Assembly: GCA_039182515.1 (NCBI GenBank)
Contig: JBCDCE010000011.1
Coordinates: forward strand, 1 to 64,000
Length of the DNA stretch: 64,000 bases
Origin: JBCDCE01 sp039182515
GTDB taxonomy: Bacteria > Pseudomonadota > Alphaproteobacteria > Rhodobacterales > Rhodobacteraceae
Direction: 5' to 3'
The position numbers were made by a program, and so were the translations under genes. Of this stretch, positions 15,381 to 25,900 are shown piece after piece. The stretch's first letter is position 1, and the number at the start of each line of letters is the position of its first letter. A model generated the notes under the pieces. The model was not told where the DNA came from and did no database searches. It saw only the letters and a program-made list of their open reading frames with translations.

Positions 15381-17987
15381 CTACTGAGATATTTCCACGG
15401 ACTGGGAGGGGTTTGATGTAACTGGCACCGCCACAACCCAAGTTTCCCCACCCCGTTTGATGGCTAGATCGAGCACACTCTGACCTTTGCCTATTTTGAG
15501 CGCTACAAGGCGCGGCAGCGATAAACGCTGGTTCAACACTGTGCTGGTGGCCAGGTGTCCAAAGACAACGTCACCCTCTTTAAGATCCATCGTGATAGAC
15601 GATGGGACTTTAGAGATTGTGGTGATCCAAGCATCGCCATCGGCCACAGTTTCAAAGGACACACCATTCGTCAGCAATGTTCTTTGGATGACAGGCAACG
15701 ACAGCACCTCTTCGCGGACCTGACCGCCTGCTTGGGCAATAGCAACCGCAAAATCAACACGGCCGCTCTGCGATGGCGCCAGAGTGGTATTGAGCACTTG
15801 GTCAAAATCGTAGCGCGAAGCAACGGACTGCCCATTCACGCTCAAAATACGTTCCGGCGCACCCGCTTTAAAGTTGGTCAGGTTTTGCGGAAGATCCACT
15901 GTCCAGCGGCTCAGCATGCCTTCTACGTCAAAAACCTCGTCTACAACGACCTTCGCAGGCAGGGGCTTGGGTTGGGGAGCAGGAACACTTTCGAAACCAA
16001 TGCTTGGAAGGGCGCTCAGTGTAAGCTCCGCAGGGGCTGAAGGAGAACTGCGCAAGGCCCGTTCATCGCGCAAAACGGGCCGAATAAACCCTAAAGATGT
16101 ATTCGAGACCTTGGCGCGAGACGCAACATCTACCGAGCTTTCGGTGTCCGTGGAAAGCCCAGACGCGTTGGGGACCAAGGAATAGTCATCTTGCCCGATA
16201 AACTGCGATCCTGTGTTCACAGACGGGACTGTCGCAGCCCGTTGCGCTGCGGTATCGATCCGCGCATCTTGAAGGTTTGTCCCAGATATCGAAGACGATG
16301 GAACCGAACCTGAAAAAGTAACAACGGTTTCATCAAGCGGTTCAGAGAACCGTGCATCAACCGCGCTTGCTTGCTGCAAGACCTTTGCCGACGTCCCCAC
16401 ATTCGCAACTTCCGTTACGCGTATTTCAGGAGTTGGACTATTGGCCAGTGGATCCGGTTTTGTGTCTGGCTCAACCTCCGAAACCTCACCAATGCTTGCA
16501 ACAGCCGGGCTCGGTTCAGCCTGTTGATCGACCTGCTTAGTTTCAGCGGGTTGAGACGAATTTACACTAGGCGCTGCGGCAGAATCTTTGACAGTGCTCG
16601 CATTAGGTTCGGCAAGCAGAACTGGCTCTTTCACGACTGGTTCGACCCGTTTGCTCAAGACAGCTTCAGCCGCATTTGGCGCGACATCGGCTGAAGGCAC
16701 TTTGGTATCAGCCGTCGCATCCGCAAACGTCTGTTTTTCCGAAATTTTCTCAAGCTCCGCAGAGATTGCAGACACGTCTTCTTGTGGGGCGACAATCGCC
16801 AAAGCTGGAGTAGTGCTCGTGGCGTCCCCGGACAAGTCAACCAAGTCAAATTGCACCGCACCCACAGCGGCAACCACGCCAGCAGCAACGGTGCCCAGCA
16901 AAATCGGCATCACCTTGGATGATTTTTGATCGCCTTTGTCTCTGCTCTTCACAGCTTTTGATTTGGAACCTGAAGCCGGTGTCACAACGGCTTTGCCGTC
17001 CAGCATGTCGATCCAGTCACGCGCTGTCGCAATGCGGTCCTTCGGCAAGACTTGGATCGCTTTGTCGAGCGCTGCTAGGAAAGGCTTCGAATACCCCGTC
17101 ACCCGGCCGGTGGTGGCCTCAAAAGGATCCGTGTTGCCTGCCGCAATTTCTGCCAAACGCACTTGGCTGCTTGGTGGCAACTCCCCCGTGATCAAGTGAT
17201 AAAAGGTAGCGGCCAAAGCATAAAGATCACTGCTTGGTCCCTGCTCACTTCCGGCAATGTAGAACTCTTGAGGGCTGTAACCGTCTTTGACGACTCGCAG
17301 CGCAGACAGAACACGGCTTTGCTTTGTTGCTTGTTCCCGGGCTGCGCCGAAATCGATGAGGATCGGTTCAAAGTCTTCGTTCACCAAAATATTGTCAGGT
17401 GAGATATCTCGGTGAAGGATACCTTGGTCATGGATAAAGGTGATCGCATCAAGCACTTTACGTAAAATGCTCTCAACGACGTTGGGGGCCAAGGTCACGG
17501 TACCGTCTTCAATGACCTCCAGAAGATCGCGACCTTGAACGAAATCAAGCGCCATATAGGCAGTGTTATTTTCCTCAAAGACCTGATGCACGCCCACAAT
17601 GTTAGGGTGCACAAGTTTCGACAGACTGCGCGCCTCTTGAACAAAGAGCCGCACGATTGAGTTCAACTCGTTTTGATGCGCCCTGCTGCGCGCATTCACC
17701 AGCGCCCGCGATCGACGGCAAAAGGTGCCCGGGAAACACTCTTTGATAACAACACGTCGATCTAAGCTGTCGCGCGCACTGTAAGTGATCCCAAACCCAC
17801 CGGCATTTATGAATTTCTCAATGGTGTACTGACCATGCATGAGCGTTGCGCCCTCAGGCAGTTCATCTTCGAACTGGAACGCATCCCCGTCCGAGATCCC
17901 CGAAAAACCGCTCCGGGCACCCTCACCTGACAACGCCTCGTCCGTGTCAGCTATGGAATGTTCTGTCTGCTTCGCTGCCTTCGACAT
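15381..17987 (-). CDS. Transmembrane Ser/Thr protein kinase with PDZ-like outer part
   Basis: An 868-residue kinase. The cytoplasmic kinase domain (about 54-330) has the glycine loop GGFGIT (63-68), Lys82, HRDISPDN (192-199), DFG (212-214) and YSPQEFY, so it should be active. A basic linker is followed by one membrane segment (about 360-380). A long low-complexity region rich in Ala/Ser/Val/Pro (385-640) follows, then a C-terminal region (about 680-868) with a PDZ-like stretch (ERILSVNGQSVASRYDFDQV). This resembles the PpkA/PknB plan in which a cell-envelope signal is sensed outside. It heads the kinase-FHA-PP2C-pseudo-GTPase operon. GGAAAAAAGTG precedes the ATG. Confidence 0.9.
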   Translation of the reverse strand: MSKAAKQTEHSIADTDEALSGEGARSGFSGISDGDAFQFEDELPEGATLMHGQYTIEKFINAGGFGITYSARDSLDRRVVIKECFPGTFCRRSRALVNARSRAHQNELNSIVRLFVQEARSLSKLVHPNIVGVHQVFEENNTAYMALDFVQGRDLLEVIEDGTVTLAPNVVESILRKVLDAITFIHDQGILHRDISPDNILVNEDFEPILIDFGAAREQATKQSRVLSALRVVKDGYSPQEFYIAGSEQGPSSDLYALAATFYHLITGELPPSSQVRLAEIAAGNTDPFEATTGRVTGYSKPFLAALDKAIQVLPKDRIATARDWIDMLDGKAVVTPASGSKSKAVKSRDKGDQKSSKVMPILLGTVAAGVVAAVGAVQFDLVDLSGDATSTTPALAIVAPQEDVSAISAELEKISEKQTFADATADTKVPSADVAPNAAEAVLSKRVEPVVKEPVLLAEPNASTVKDSAAAPSVNSSQPAETKQVDQQAEPSPAVASIGEVSEVEPDTKPDPLANSPTPEIRVTEVANVGTSAKVLQQASAVDARFSEPLDETVVTFSGSVPSSSISGTNLQDARIDTAAQRAATVPSVNTGSQFIGQDDYSLVPNASGLSTDTESSVDVASRAKVSNTSLGFIRPVLRDERALRSSPSAPAELTLSALPSIGFESVPAPQPKPLPAKVVVDEVFDVEGMLSRWTVDLPQNLTNFKAGAPERILSVNGQSVASRYDFDQVLNTTLAPSQSGRVDFAVAIAQAGGQVREEVLSLPVIQRTLLTNGVSFETVADGDAWITTISKVPSSITMDLKEGDVVFGHLATSTVLNQRLSLPRLVALKIGKGQSVLDLAIKRGGETWVVAVPVTSNPSQSVEISQ

Positions 17988-18260
17988 TCACTTTTTTCCG
18001 TAACAAGCCTGTTTCAATGCTCAATGGACGGAGAAAAGTGCAAAAAATGGGCATCAAAATGACAGCATCTAGGAATTAACGCAGATCTAACGCCTCAGGG
18101 TTGTATCTAAGAGAATAGCCACAACCAATTGAATAGAAAGCTAAAAAAGCGTGAATATCTGCCGTAAGGGTTCTGCGAACCCCTAAATTACAAAGTCCAG
18201 CTCGTGTCAGCTTCCCTGAGAAAATCACCGGATCAATAGCAATGCTCAAAAAGCAAGAGT

Positions 18261-19943
18261 TCAACGTACCACCATCTCGTAGTAGTTTGGAATGGGGATT
18301 AACCGCAGCGCGATCGTACCCTTTTCGAACTGTCGCAATTCAACGAGCGCGCCTGACACATCGTCACCCGTTTGATCAAAGATCAAGTTTCCCATCGAAA
18401 AAACAGCCTGAAGCCTGCCGCCTCCGTGAAGGGTAACCTGTTTAGATGCAAGATGGCTGTGCGCCCCAATGACTGCAGCAACACCACAATTTGCCAGAAC
18501 CTCAAGGGCCTCTTTTTCCAGCGGCCCAACCCTATTAGTGTAGTCTGCACCCCAATGCGTGAGCACAACCACCGGCTTTCTGGTGGCCAAATCGCAAACG
18601 GTTTCGAGTTGTTCAATCTGACGGATCACAGGATGATCCGCAAAATAGCCTCGGCGAAAACTCAGTGGCAGCAGTGCAATGTTGCCAAACTCCTGTATGC
18701 GGTTGTGTATAAGAGCAATAATGCCAGACGCGTCCAATAACCTGAACGTTTCCTCCAAGCCAAAAGACCCGAAGTCATGCGAATGGTTGTTCGCCATGTT
18801 CCCGGCATCCACGCCCATATTCTCCAAAACAGCCAACGCGGATTTTGCAAGCATCAAGTGCTGAACAGGGTTGGACCCCGCGGGGCGCTCTTCTAGCAAG
18901 ACACCTTCCAAGTTCACCATAAATGCTCCAGGTCCACGCCGTTTTTCCAGATCTTTTAGAATGGGATCAAAGGCTTCACGCGTCTCAAGCACGCGCGACC
19001 AGCCACGCCCTAGAAAGACGTCACCCCCAAAGACAACCCGTCTGTGATCTTCCCAACTTAGCGCCGAAAGCCCACTAGGATCGTCAGAATAAAGGGTCAC
19101 GAAGTAGCTCGTAGTGGGGCCGTTGCCCGTATCTGAGGGCACATAGTCGTGAGCATCTCGATGCGCGACAACCATTGGGCGCGCGCCATGCACGCGCTCT
19201 TGCAAGCGCATCTGAAGATACTGAGAGGCTTTGCTATCCAAATGCGACGGTTGGGACAGAGTTGACACAAGCTCGGGATTGTTCGCCACAATAACACCAA
19301 GCGTTTCAATGTCGCGCAGGAGGGCAACATCGCGGGGCAAAAAGTGAGAATAATCCGTCGATTGCACGATCAGACTTTTTGGCCCCAGGAGCGGCGCTAA
19401 AATCTCCACCGCACCATCCCAATCACGGCGCTGACTTCGAGACGCGGTTGTGATCATCGTCACAGGGATGCCTGGCATCATCGCTTGAAGGAAAGGCGTT
19501 AGGGTATGGATCGCGTGTTCGCGCGGGGCGCTGCCCACGTCTTCAAAGAGGTCTGACGCGCGAAGATGCGCAATCGCTTCTTGGTCTTGCATCAAAGGCC
19601 CGAATGCCGTCTGGGCAGGTTCGGTCAAAACACCAAATGGCGCATTTAAAGATCTAAAATGATCCGGACCGATCACAAGGATCCGATCATAGTCTCCACC
19701 ACTTGCGGCTCGTATGCCGCGCGCAATCAGATCAGCTGCCAAAATATGATGTGGCACCGTCACGCCAGTGATCCGAGCCTCGGCAACAACCTTTTCAGCC
19801 GCCATGGCCGCTTGGATAATCGCCGGATCATTTGCCGCTGCGAGAAAGCGGTTTTCCTTCGTCTCGCCTTGCGAAAAGCCAGGAAACGCAAGGCTTAAGA
19901 AAGTTAAGACCGCGCAAAAGGAAACACGTGACCCAAGCAGCAT
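18261..19943 (-). CDS. Exported Memo-like/CapA-like fusion protein
   Basis: A 560-residue protein with a signal peptide (1-24). Residues 50-290 resemble the Memo / AmmeMemoRadiSam protein B family (VPHHILAADLIA, GPDHF, STDYSHFLP), where His residues line a metal site. Residues 300-545 are a CapA-type (PGA_cap) metallophosphatase-like domain with GDVFLGRG, NLEGVL, NNHSHDFG, HWGADY, GAHSHL and FSMGNLIFDQ. CapA proteins are linked to poly-gamma-glutamate capsules, but no capB/C or AMMECR1/radical-SAM partner is nearby. AAGGT stands 9 bases before the ATG. The gene diverges from the MORN gene with fewer than 50 bases between them. Substrate unknown. Confidence 0.8.
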   Translation of the reverse strand: MLLGSRVSFCAVLTFLSLAFPGFSQGETKENRFLAAANDPAIIQAAMAAEKVVAEARITGVTVPHHILAADLIARGIRAASGGDYDRILVIGPDHFRSLNAPFGVLTEPAQTAFGPLMQDQEAIAHLRASDLFEDVGSAPREHAIHTLTPFLQAMMPGIPVTMITTASRSQRRDWDGAVEILAPLLGPKSLIVQSTDYSHFLPRDVALLRDIETLGVIVANNPELVSTLSQPSHLDSKASQYLQMRLQERVHGARPMVVAHRDAHDYVPSDTGNGPTTSYFVTLYSDDPSGLSALSWEDHRRVVFGGDVFLGRGWSRVLETREAFDPILKDLEKRRGPGAFMVNLEGVLLEERPAGSNPVQHLMLAKSALAVLENMGVDAGNMANNHSHDFGSFGLEETFRLLDASGIIALIHNRIQEFGNIALLPLSFRRGYFADHPVIRQIEQLETVCDLATRKPVVVLTHWGADYTNRVGPLEKEALEVLANCGVAAVIGAHSHLASKQVTLHGGGRLQAVFSMGNLIFDQTGDDVSGALVELRQFEKGTIALRLIPIPNYYEMVVR

Positions 19944-19989
19944 AATGTTTTACCTTAAGTTGCAAATTGATATTTGGATTGTAACTACT

Positions 19990-21846
19990 ATGCCCACGAT
20001 TGTCCGCATATTCGTGCTGGTGATTTTCTCTTGGGTCTCCCCTCTTTACGCTCAAACCGAGGCGTCGAGCGTCACAGAGATCGACCCGATTACACAAGCC
20101 GGACGCATCCCTGTGAAGAATGCAGGAGCGTGGCGCAAACAGGTGCAATTGGTCTGGTCCCCTGTCGCGCGCAAATTAGAGCGTCGGAGCTACGAGATCT
20201 TCGATCCCTTCGCGCATCAGGGCTATGATCTCTTCTGGCAACCCAGGAACCCCGATCTAGATCGTGGCGGGCGCTTGAGTGGCGAAGGGGTTTTGACCTG
20301 GCGGCGCAAAGGCACCAGCAGATCCTCCGCAGACGGCATTGAAGCGCAATTCATTGGAACCCTGCGGGATGGCGCAGCCCATGGGTATGGCCGCTTCAAT
20401 GATGTCTCGGGGCTCAATTATCTTGGCGACTGGATCGGCGGTGTGATGAGTGGGTCTGGCCATCTCATCAGTCCCCAAGGTGACGCCTACACCGGCGCCT
20501 TTCTCGACGGAAAACCCCATGGTTTGGGTCTCTTTATCGATGCAACAGGCCTTGTTCACGAGGGCCAGTTTGCACAAGGCAAACCGCATGGCCGCGGCTT
20601 TCGCGCAACCCCCGACGGCCAAACGATATCAAGCGTTTGGAAAGTGGGCATTGAGAGTAAATCGACCCGCGCCAAGCCGCCTGTCCACTGGAGCGAAAAA
20701 TACCGCTACAACATTCAAAGCGCCGAGACCCAAGGTCTCGATATCTCATTGAGCGTTGGGGATGTGAACCAGTTTTGCTGCACGGACAACCCAGCCCTCG
20801 GATATGCCGCGATCTCCGGGCCGAGCAAACTTGCCATCTTCCCAGATGATCCTGTGTTGATCGATCAATGGCGCGGCCGCAGCAACATAGCCATCGAAGA
20901 TCCGCTAAGCTTTGATTGGACGCGTGCTCTGAGCCTGACCTACAGCTTTTTGAATTATGATGAGACTGTTCCTGAGCAATTGCCTTTGCGGTTTGGGCTG
21001 CGCAACAGCACCAACGAAGCCGTTGAGATTGCAGCTTCTTACCTAGAGATCGACCGGTCTCGCATCGATACACAACCGATGATCCAATCGCTGATTTTGA
21101 AGCCAATGAGCCCGCAAAACCTAGAGTTCAGCATTGAGAACTTTGGTTGGGCGATAGCGGAGAATATGGAGCTTATTGCGCGGTTCGTGTCGCCCAATGG
21201 CGCAACGGAGCGCTTTAAGATCGATATCGGAGACGTGGCTGATATCAGCCAGTTTTCTTTTGCTCCTGCCCTTGCGCGGTTTGGGGTTTCAATCGCAGAC
21301 TTGCCAAGCATCGCGACAACATGCGCAGGCATATTTGGACAGGATCAAAACCCCGAGGGCTGCACAGAGAGGTTGGTGCAAAGCGGAATGTTTGCCGGTC
21401 TTTCATCCCACATGATCACCGATACCTCCAACGGTACTTTTGGCGTAAGGGCCGTTGGCGAAGTCCGATATGAATGGCGCGATGGAAATGGCGCCACACA
21501 AACAACCGTTGCCCCGTTTGATGGCCATGTTCCTTTGGCCGCCCTTCGCTCACGCGCAGAATGTGAGGGAGGCGACTTCGAACTTCTCAACGATGGCAAA
21601 CCTTTCCTGCTCCGCGAACGTGGGGACAACTATGAGATCGGTCTTCCGATTTTTAGTTCTGTCCAGGCTGGCGAAGAGCGCCGCTGGGAGGTTGCTTTGA
21701 CCACAACCAAATCCTCCAACCACGACATGCGCGTGGTTTTCGAGCTTGCCGATGGTCGTATTGTACGGTCTCGCGATGTCTCAGCGCTGATGTTCCAGCC
21801 AAGACAATACCCCAGCTCAATCCGGCCATTTGAACCAAGATGTTGA
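19990..21846 (+). CDS. Exported MORN-repeat protein
   Basis: ATG 19990 gives a 618-residue protein with a classical signal peptide (MPTIVRIFVLVIFSWVSPLYAQ). The frame is open back to 19768, but that part overlaps the divergent Memo/CapA gene. No good ribosome binding site is seen, so the start is uncertain. MORN-type repeats at about 115-220 (YLGDWIGGVMSGSGHL, YTGAFLDGKPHGLGLF, HEGQFAQGKPHGRGF) are followed by roughly 400 residues of beta-rich sequence I do not recognise. MORN repeats often bind lipids or mediate assembly. It overlaps the next gene by 7 bases and starts the four-gene operon ending at 28551. Confidence 0.75.
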   Translation: MPTIVRIFVLVIFSWVSPLYAQTEASSVTEIDPITQAGRIPVKNAGAWRKQVQLVWSPVARKLERRSYEIFDPFAHQGYDLFWQPRNPDLDRGGRLSGEGVLTWRRKGTSRSSADGIEAQFIGTLRDGAAHGYGRFNDVSGLNYLGDWIGGVMSGSGHLISPQGDAYTGAFLDGKPHGLGLFIDATGLVHEGQFAQGKPHGRGFRATPDGQTISSVWKVGIESKSTRAKPPVHWSEKYRYNIQSAETQGLDISLSVGDVNQFCCTDNPALGYAAISGPSKLAIFPDDPVLIDQWRGRSNIAIEDPLSFDWTRALSLTYSFLNYDETVPEQLPLRFGLRNSTNEAVEIAASYLEIDRSRIDTQPMIQSLILKPMSPQNLEFSIENFGWAIAENMELIARFVSPNGATERFKIDIGDVADISQFSFAPALARFGVSIADLPSIATTCAGIFGQDQNPEGCTERLVQSGMFAGLSSHMITDTSNGTFGVRAVGEVRYEWRDGNGATQTTVAPFDGHVPLAALRSRAECEGGDFELLNDGKPFLLRERGDNYEIGLPIFSSVQAGEERRWEVALTTTKSSNHDMRVVFELADGRIVRSRDVSALMFQPRQYPSSIRPFEPRC

Positions 21847-22970
21847 GACGACTTATCATTTGCCTCGCAGTTCTGTGGGGGGTTTGGGCGCATGCTCAAG
21901 AGCTGGTTGTAGAACCGCAGTACGACAACGCCGGCACCTTTCATGACGGCCTAGCCCCCGTACAGCTCAACGGTCTTTGGGGTTTTATTGATGCCAAGGG
22001 TCGCATGGTTGTTGAGCCACAATACGAACGTGTGCTCTCAGGTAGTGAAGGCCTAAGGGGCGTCAAGTTTAACGAAGACGGCATCAACCGTTGGGCCTTT
22101 TTAGACTCAAAAGGTCAAATCATTGGCGACCCAAATGCCCGCGGCCTCAAGCGCTACAAAGGCGGCTGGGCAGCATATAAATATTTCGATGATCTATGGT
22201 ATTTCATCGACACCAAAGGCAATCGCATCAGTGACATGGGCTGGGAAGATATAGGCGGCTGGGAGCCTCCCTTTGCAGCCGTTAAGGCCGGAAGTCAGTG
22301 GGGGATTGCGCATATCGGCGACTTTGGCTTTGCCAATCCTGTTGATGATCCGGCATTTTTCACAGAAGGCGAAGCCATTCAGTCAATTTCTGGCATCTCT
22401 GAGGAGTCTTTTGTCGTTCAAACAGATCGGGGTGTGAAACTCCTCCAAATCGGAAAGCTCCCTTATCAAGTGGCCGCTGCTGTTATTCCAATTGCTGCGG
22501 ACAACGCCTTTCACAGACGCATCAAGCCGATGGTCAATGGCTTGGCTCCAATCCAAATGTCAGACGGTCAATGGGCAATGCTGCACAAACGAACCGGTAG
22601 TTTAGTGTTCAAAGGGCGTTTTGATGAGATCAGGTCGATGCAGGAAGGCTTTGCAGCTGTTAAGCTTGATGGCCTTTGGGGGTATATAAACCGTCAAGGC
22701 AAAATGGTCGTACCGCCCACTTATGATCGCGCTTTCGACTTTAGTGGGGGCTATGCCACTGTGCGCAGCGGAAACCTGCGCGGGTTTTTGAAAATCGAAG
22801 ATGATCTGAGCATTTCTGAATATATCCCGCTACAATTTGAAGATGTTTTCCGGTTCCGCGACGGGTTGGCACCGGTCAAGTTCAACGGCAAATGGGGCTT
22901 CATCTCAAATGGGGAAGAGGCGCGCCCGAAGCTTAAGCAATCGCCTGTCAAAGCGCTTATTCCAGGCTAA
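21840..22970 (+). CDS. Exported WG-repeat protein
   Basis: A 376-residue protein with a signal peptide (cleaved near AHA, about residue 19). At least six WG (KWG) repeats follow, of the form EPQYDxxxxFxDGLAPVxxNGLWGFID, for example DGLAPVQLNGLWGFIDAKG near 37 and DGLAPVKFNGKWGFIS near 350. The repeats form beta structures in exported proteins of unclear function. It overlaps the MORN gene by 7 bases and stops 2 bases before the next start, so it is translationally coupled on both sides. This places two extracytoplasmic proteins in one operon with a membrane nSTAND protein. Confidence 0.85.
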   Translation: MLRRLIICLAVLWGVWAHAQELVVEPQYDNAGTFHDGLAPVQLNGLWGFIDAKGRMVVEPQYERVLSGSEGLRGVKFNEDGINRWAFLDSKGQIIGDPNARGLKRYKGGWAAYKYFDDLWYFIDTKGNRISDMGWEDIGGWEPPFAAVKAGSQWGIAHIGDFGFANPVDDPAFFTEGEAIQSISGISEESFVVQTDRGVKLLQIGKLPYQVAAAVIPIAADNAFHRRIKPMVNGLAPIQMSDGQWAMLHKRTGSLVFKGRFDEIRSMQEGFAAVKLDGLWGYINRQGKMVVPPTYDRAFDFSGGYATVRSGNLRGFLKIEDDLSISEYIPLQFEDVFRFRDGLAPVKFNGKWGFISNGEEARPKLKQSPVKALIPG

Positions 22971-22972
22971 TC

Positions 22973-25900
22973 GTGTCCCAAAAATACCGCCTCTTTCTGT
23001 CTTCTCCAGGCGATGTTGCCACCGAGCGCAATATTGTTGAGCAGGTGATAAAACGGATCAATGCGGCACATCCCGACAGTGGCTTCGAGCTCTATCGATG
23101 GGAGGAAGAAACCTACACTGCTTCAAAGACCTTCCAGGCCCAGATTCCAACAGCAGCCGAATGCGACCTTATGCTGTGCATCTTTTGGAAACGCTTGGGC
23201 AGCGAGTTGCCGCCCGCTTACAAGCGCCCAGATGGCACAACCCCAACAGGGTCAGAATACGAATTTGAATCCGCCATGACGCAGGCGGTCAGTAGCCCAG
23301 ATCAACTGCCCGATATTTTTGTCTATCGTAGCGAAGAACCAGTTACTTATACCGCCGAAAACGTCGATTTAGAGAGGGCGCAGTATAACCTCCTAGAGGC
23401 CTTCTGGCGGCGTTGGTTCCGCAATGAGCAGGGACACTTCATCGGGGCATTTGACACCTATGCGAGCCACGAGATTTTTGAGGCAAAAATTGAAAGTGCT
23501 TTGTTGGACTGGCTCTCAAAGCGCGCGGATGGCGTGGAATGGACAGCCGGGTCTCCTTTCCGGGGTTTGCTTCCGTTTGAAGCGGTCCACGCGCCCGTGT
23601 TCTTTGGCCGCCGCAGGGAGGTTAGCAGAGCCCGTGCGCGATTGATGGTGCTCGGGCTCGCAGGGCACAGGTTTATGCTCCTTTCTGGGGCCTCGGGGTC
23701 AGGCAAATCATCACTCGTGCGCGCAGGCCTCATCCCGGTTTTGGCCAAGCCCGGTGCGAATGACATTTTGCCCGATCAGCGGCTAAACATCACCACCTCT
23801 CCCGCTCTATTGGCCGCGGCCATGGCCCATACTGATTGGGCCAAGTCCCTAGCGGAGGTGCTATTTGCTGACAAAGAGCTCGGTGAGAGTTTAAAGAAGG
23901 GCGATTTCAAAACCCCCGAGGCCTTGGCAGGCCTGCTTAAAAGCAGTGGTCCAGCCGCCCTCGCACCCGTCGCATCCGCGCTCAACCGGATTGGGGATGC
24001 GCTATCCCCTGCGCGCCCCGTGGGCCTTATTATTTTGATCGACCAAATGGAGGAAATCTTCTCCTGGTCGTCTGAGACTGCCAATCAATTTTGCGCGACA
24101 TTAGCCGCATTGGCCACCGCGTTACCCGGCATGTCTGGCGTCACGATCCTCGCAACCATGCGCTCGGAATTCCGCCACAGATTGCCTGAAATCCCAAACC
24201 TGGGAGCACTGGCCCGCGTCGATGCCATCCCTGGCCCGGATGATCCAGACCCCGTTCTAGAGATCGCGTTGCCGAACGCGGCAGACATTCGCGAGATGAT
24301 CACAGGCCCCGCGACAGCGGCTGGCCTGAGCTATGAGCCTGCAACAGAGACGCTACCGCCCCTGCATGACCGGATCGAGGCAGAAGCGGGGCCCGGCACC
24401 CTCCCTGCCATGCAATACCTGCTGTCAAAGCTCTACGAGAAGCGCGACGGCACGCTCCTGACCCACAAAGCTTTCGAAGCTCTAGGCGGAGTAACGGGCG
24501 TGATGGCCTCACAAGGCGAAGAGATCATGAAAGCGGGCGGCTCGTCCCAATTTCCTGACCTCATTCGCGCTTTGGTACAAACCGGAACCCAAGGCGCACC
24601 CGCCACCGCAAGGCGTGTGCCTGCAGAAACCTTCGCCGCCGACAAAGGCCTAAAGGCTCTGGCCCAAAAGTTCGTTGATGCGGGCTTGATCATGTCGGAC
24701 GAGCAAACGATGCGCCTGTCCCATGAAAGCCTGATTACGGGCTGGGATCGGCTGAAGCGCTTTGTGGCTGGCGAAAGGCGCCTCTTTGAAAGCCGAGACC
24801 GCCTCGCAGGGATCAGCCGCTTGCACAGCGCGGGGAGCGCGCCACTGCTTGACGGGTTTTTGCTAAGCGAAGGCCAAGAACTGCAAGCGAAGTGGAGCAA
24901 GACGCTCCTTGAAGAAGCACACGAAGGCCTGCCCAGCTTCATTGCCGCTTCAGAAAAAGCCGCGAAACGCAAACGCAACCGGCGAATGGCTGGGCTTGCT
25001 CTAGCGGCGGTGGCCGTGATCGGCGTCGCGCTCGGCTTTGCCTACATGCAATACCAAACTGCCTTGCGTGAGGCGGAATTTGCCAAAGCACAAACTGAGG
25101 CTTTGAACCTTAGCAACAGGCAGTTGGCCATTGCAGAGTCAGAGACACACACCATCAATGGCGAGCGCACCGCCGCCCTCGAAAAAGCCATCGAGGCTTA
25201 CGATCTTAAAGCAACCGCCAAAACAACCTCCCTGATGATGCAAAAGAGCCTTTTGCTGAACTCGCCAGGCCATCTGTGGACCTTAACGGGCAGTTTCAAA
25301 GCCATGGCCTTCGCCCCAGACGGGCGCCTGATCGCAATCGACAACGACGGCGTGATCGCCGAGCTTTCAGAGAGCGGTGGCAAAAGACTGGGCCAACTCG
25401 CGCTAAAGCACCCGCCATTAGCTATAGAGGTTCTCCCGGACGATAAATTCGTGATCGTCACACGCGTCGGCCATGTCGCGTGGGTCTCTTTGGACCAAAG
25501 CACAAACGGCCTGCTCGACCCGGTCTGGCTCACCCAAGAAGACTACAACCTCGGCTTGCGCAGCCCAGTAGCATTTGACGTTGGCGATGATCACTTCGCA
25601 GTCGCTTGGACGGATGGGCGAGGTCGAAACCCAACCAAACTGCTCTATTGCGCCGAACTAGACCCCGAAAATTGCAAGAAAGAAGCGCTTGAAGAGCCAG
25701 CGCATGAAGTGGCATTTCAACACAACTCACTGTTTGAATTATCTAAAAAATACCGGCTTAGACAATACTCTCCAAAGCGCATTTCCGGAGAGTCTTCTCG
25801 AAGCCCGCTCATTTCGATTTCGTCGACTAGAGACCTCAATTTTGGAACTCTATCGAACACTAGCTTAGCTGCTGAGGATCGTTTTATTGCAATAGCAAAT

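Noticed and set aside
13627..17987. Type VI secretion regulatory locus
   Set aside because: Kinase, FHA and PP2C fit T6SS regulation, but no Tss, Hcp, VgrG or ClpV gene occurs anywhere in the window.
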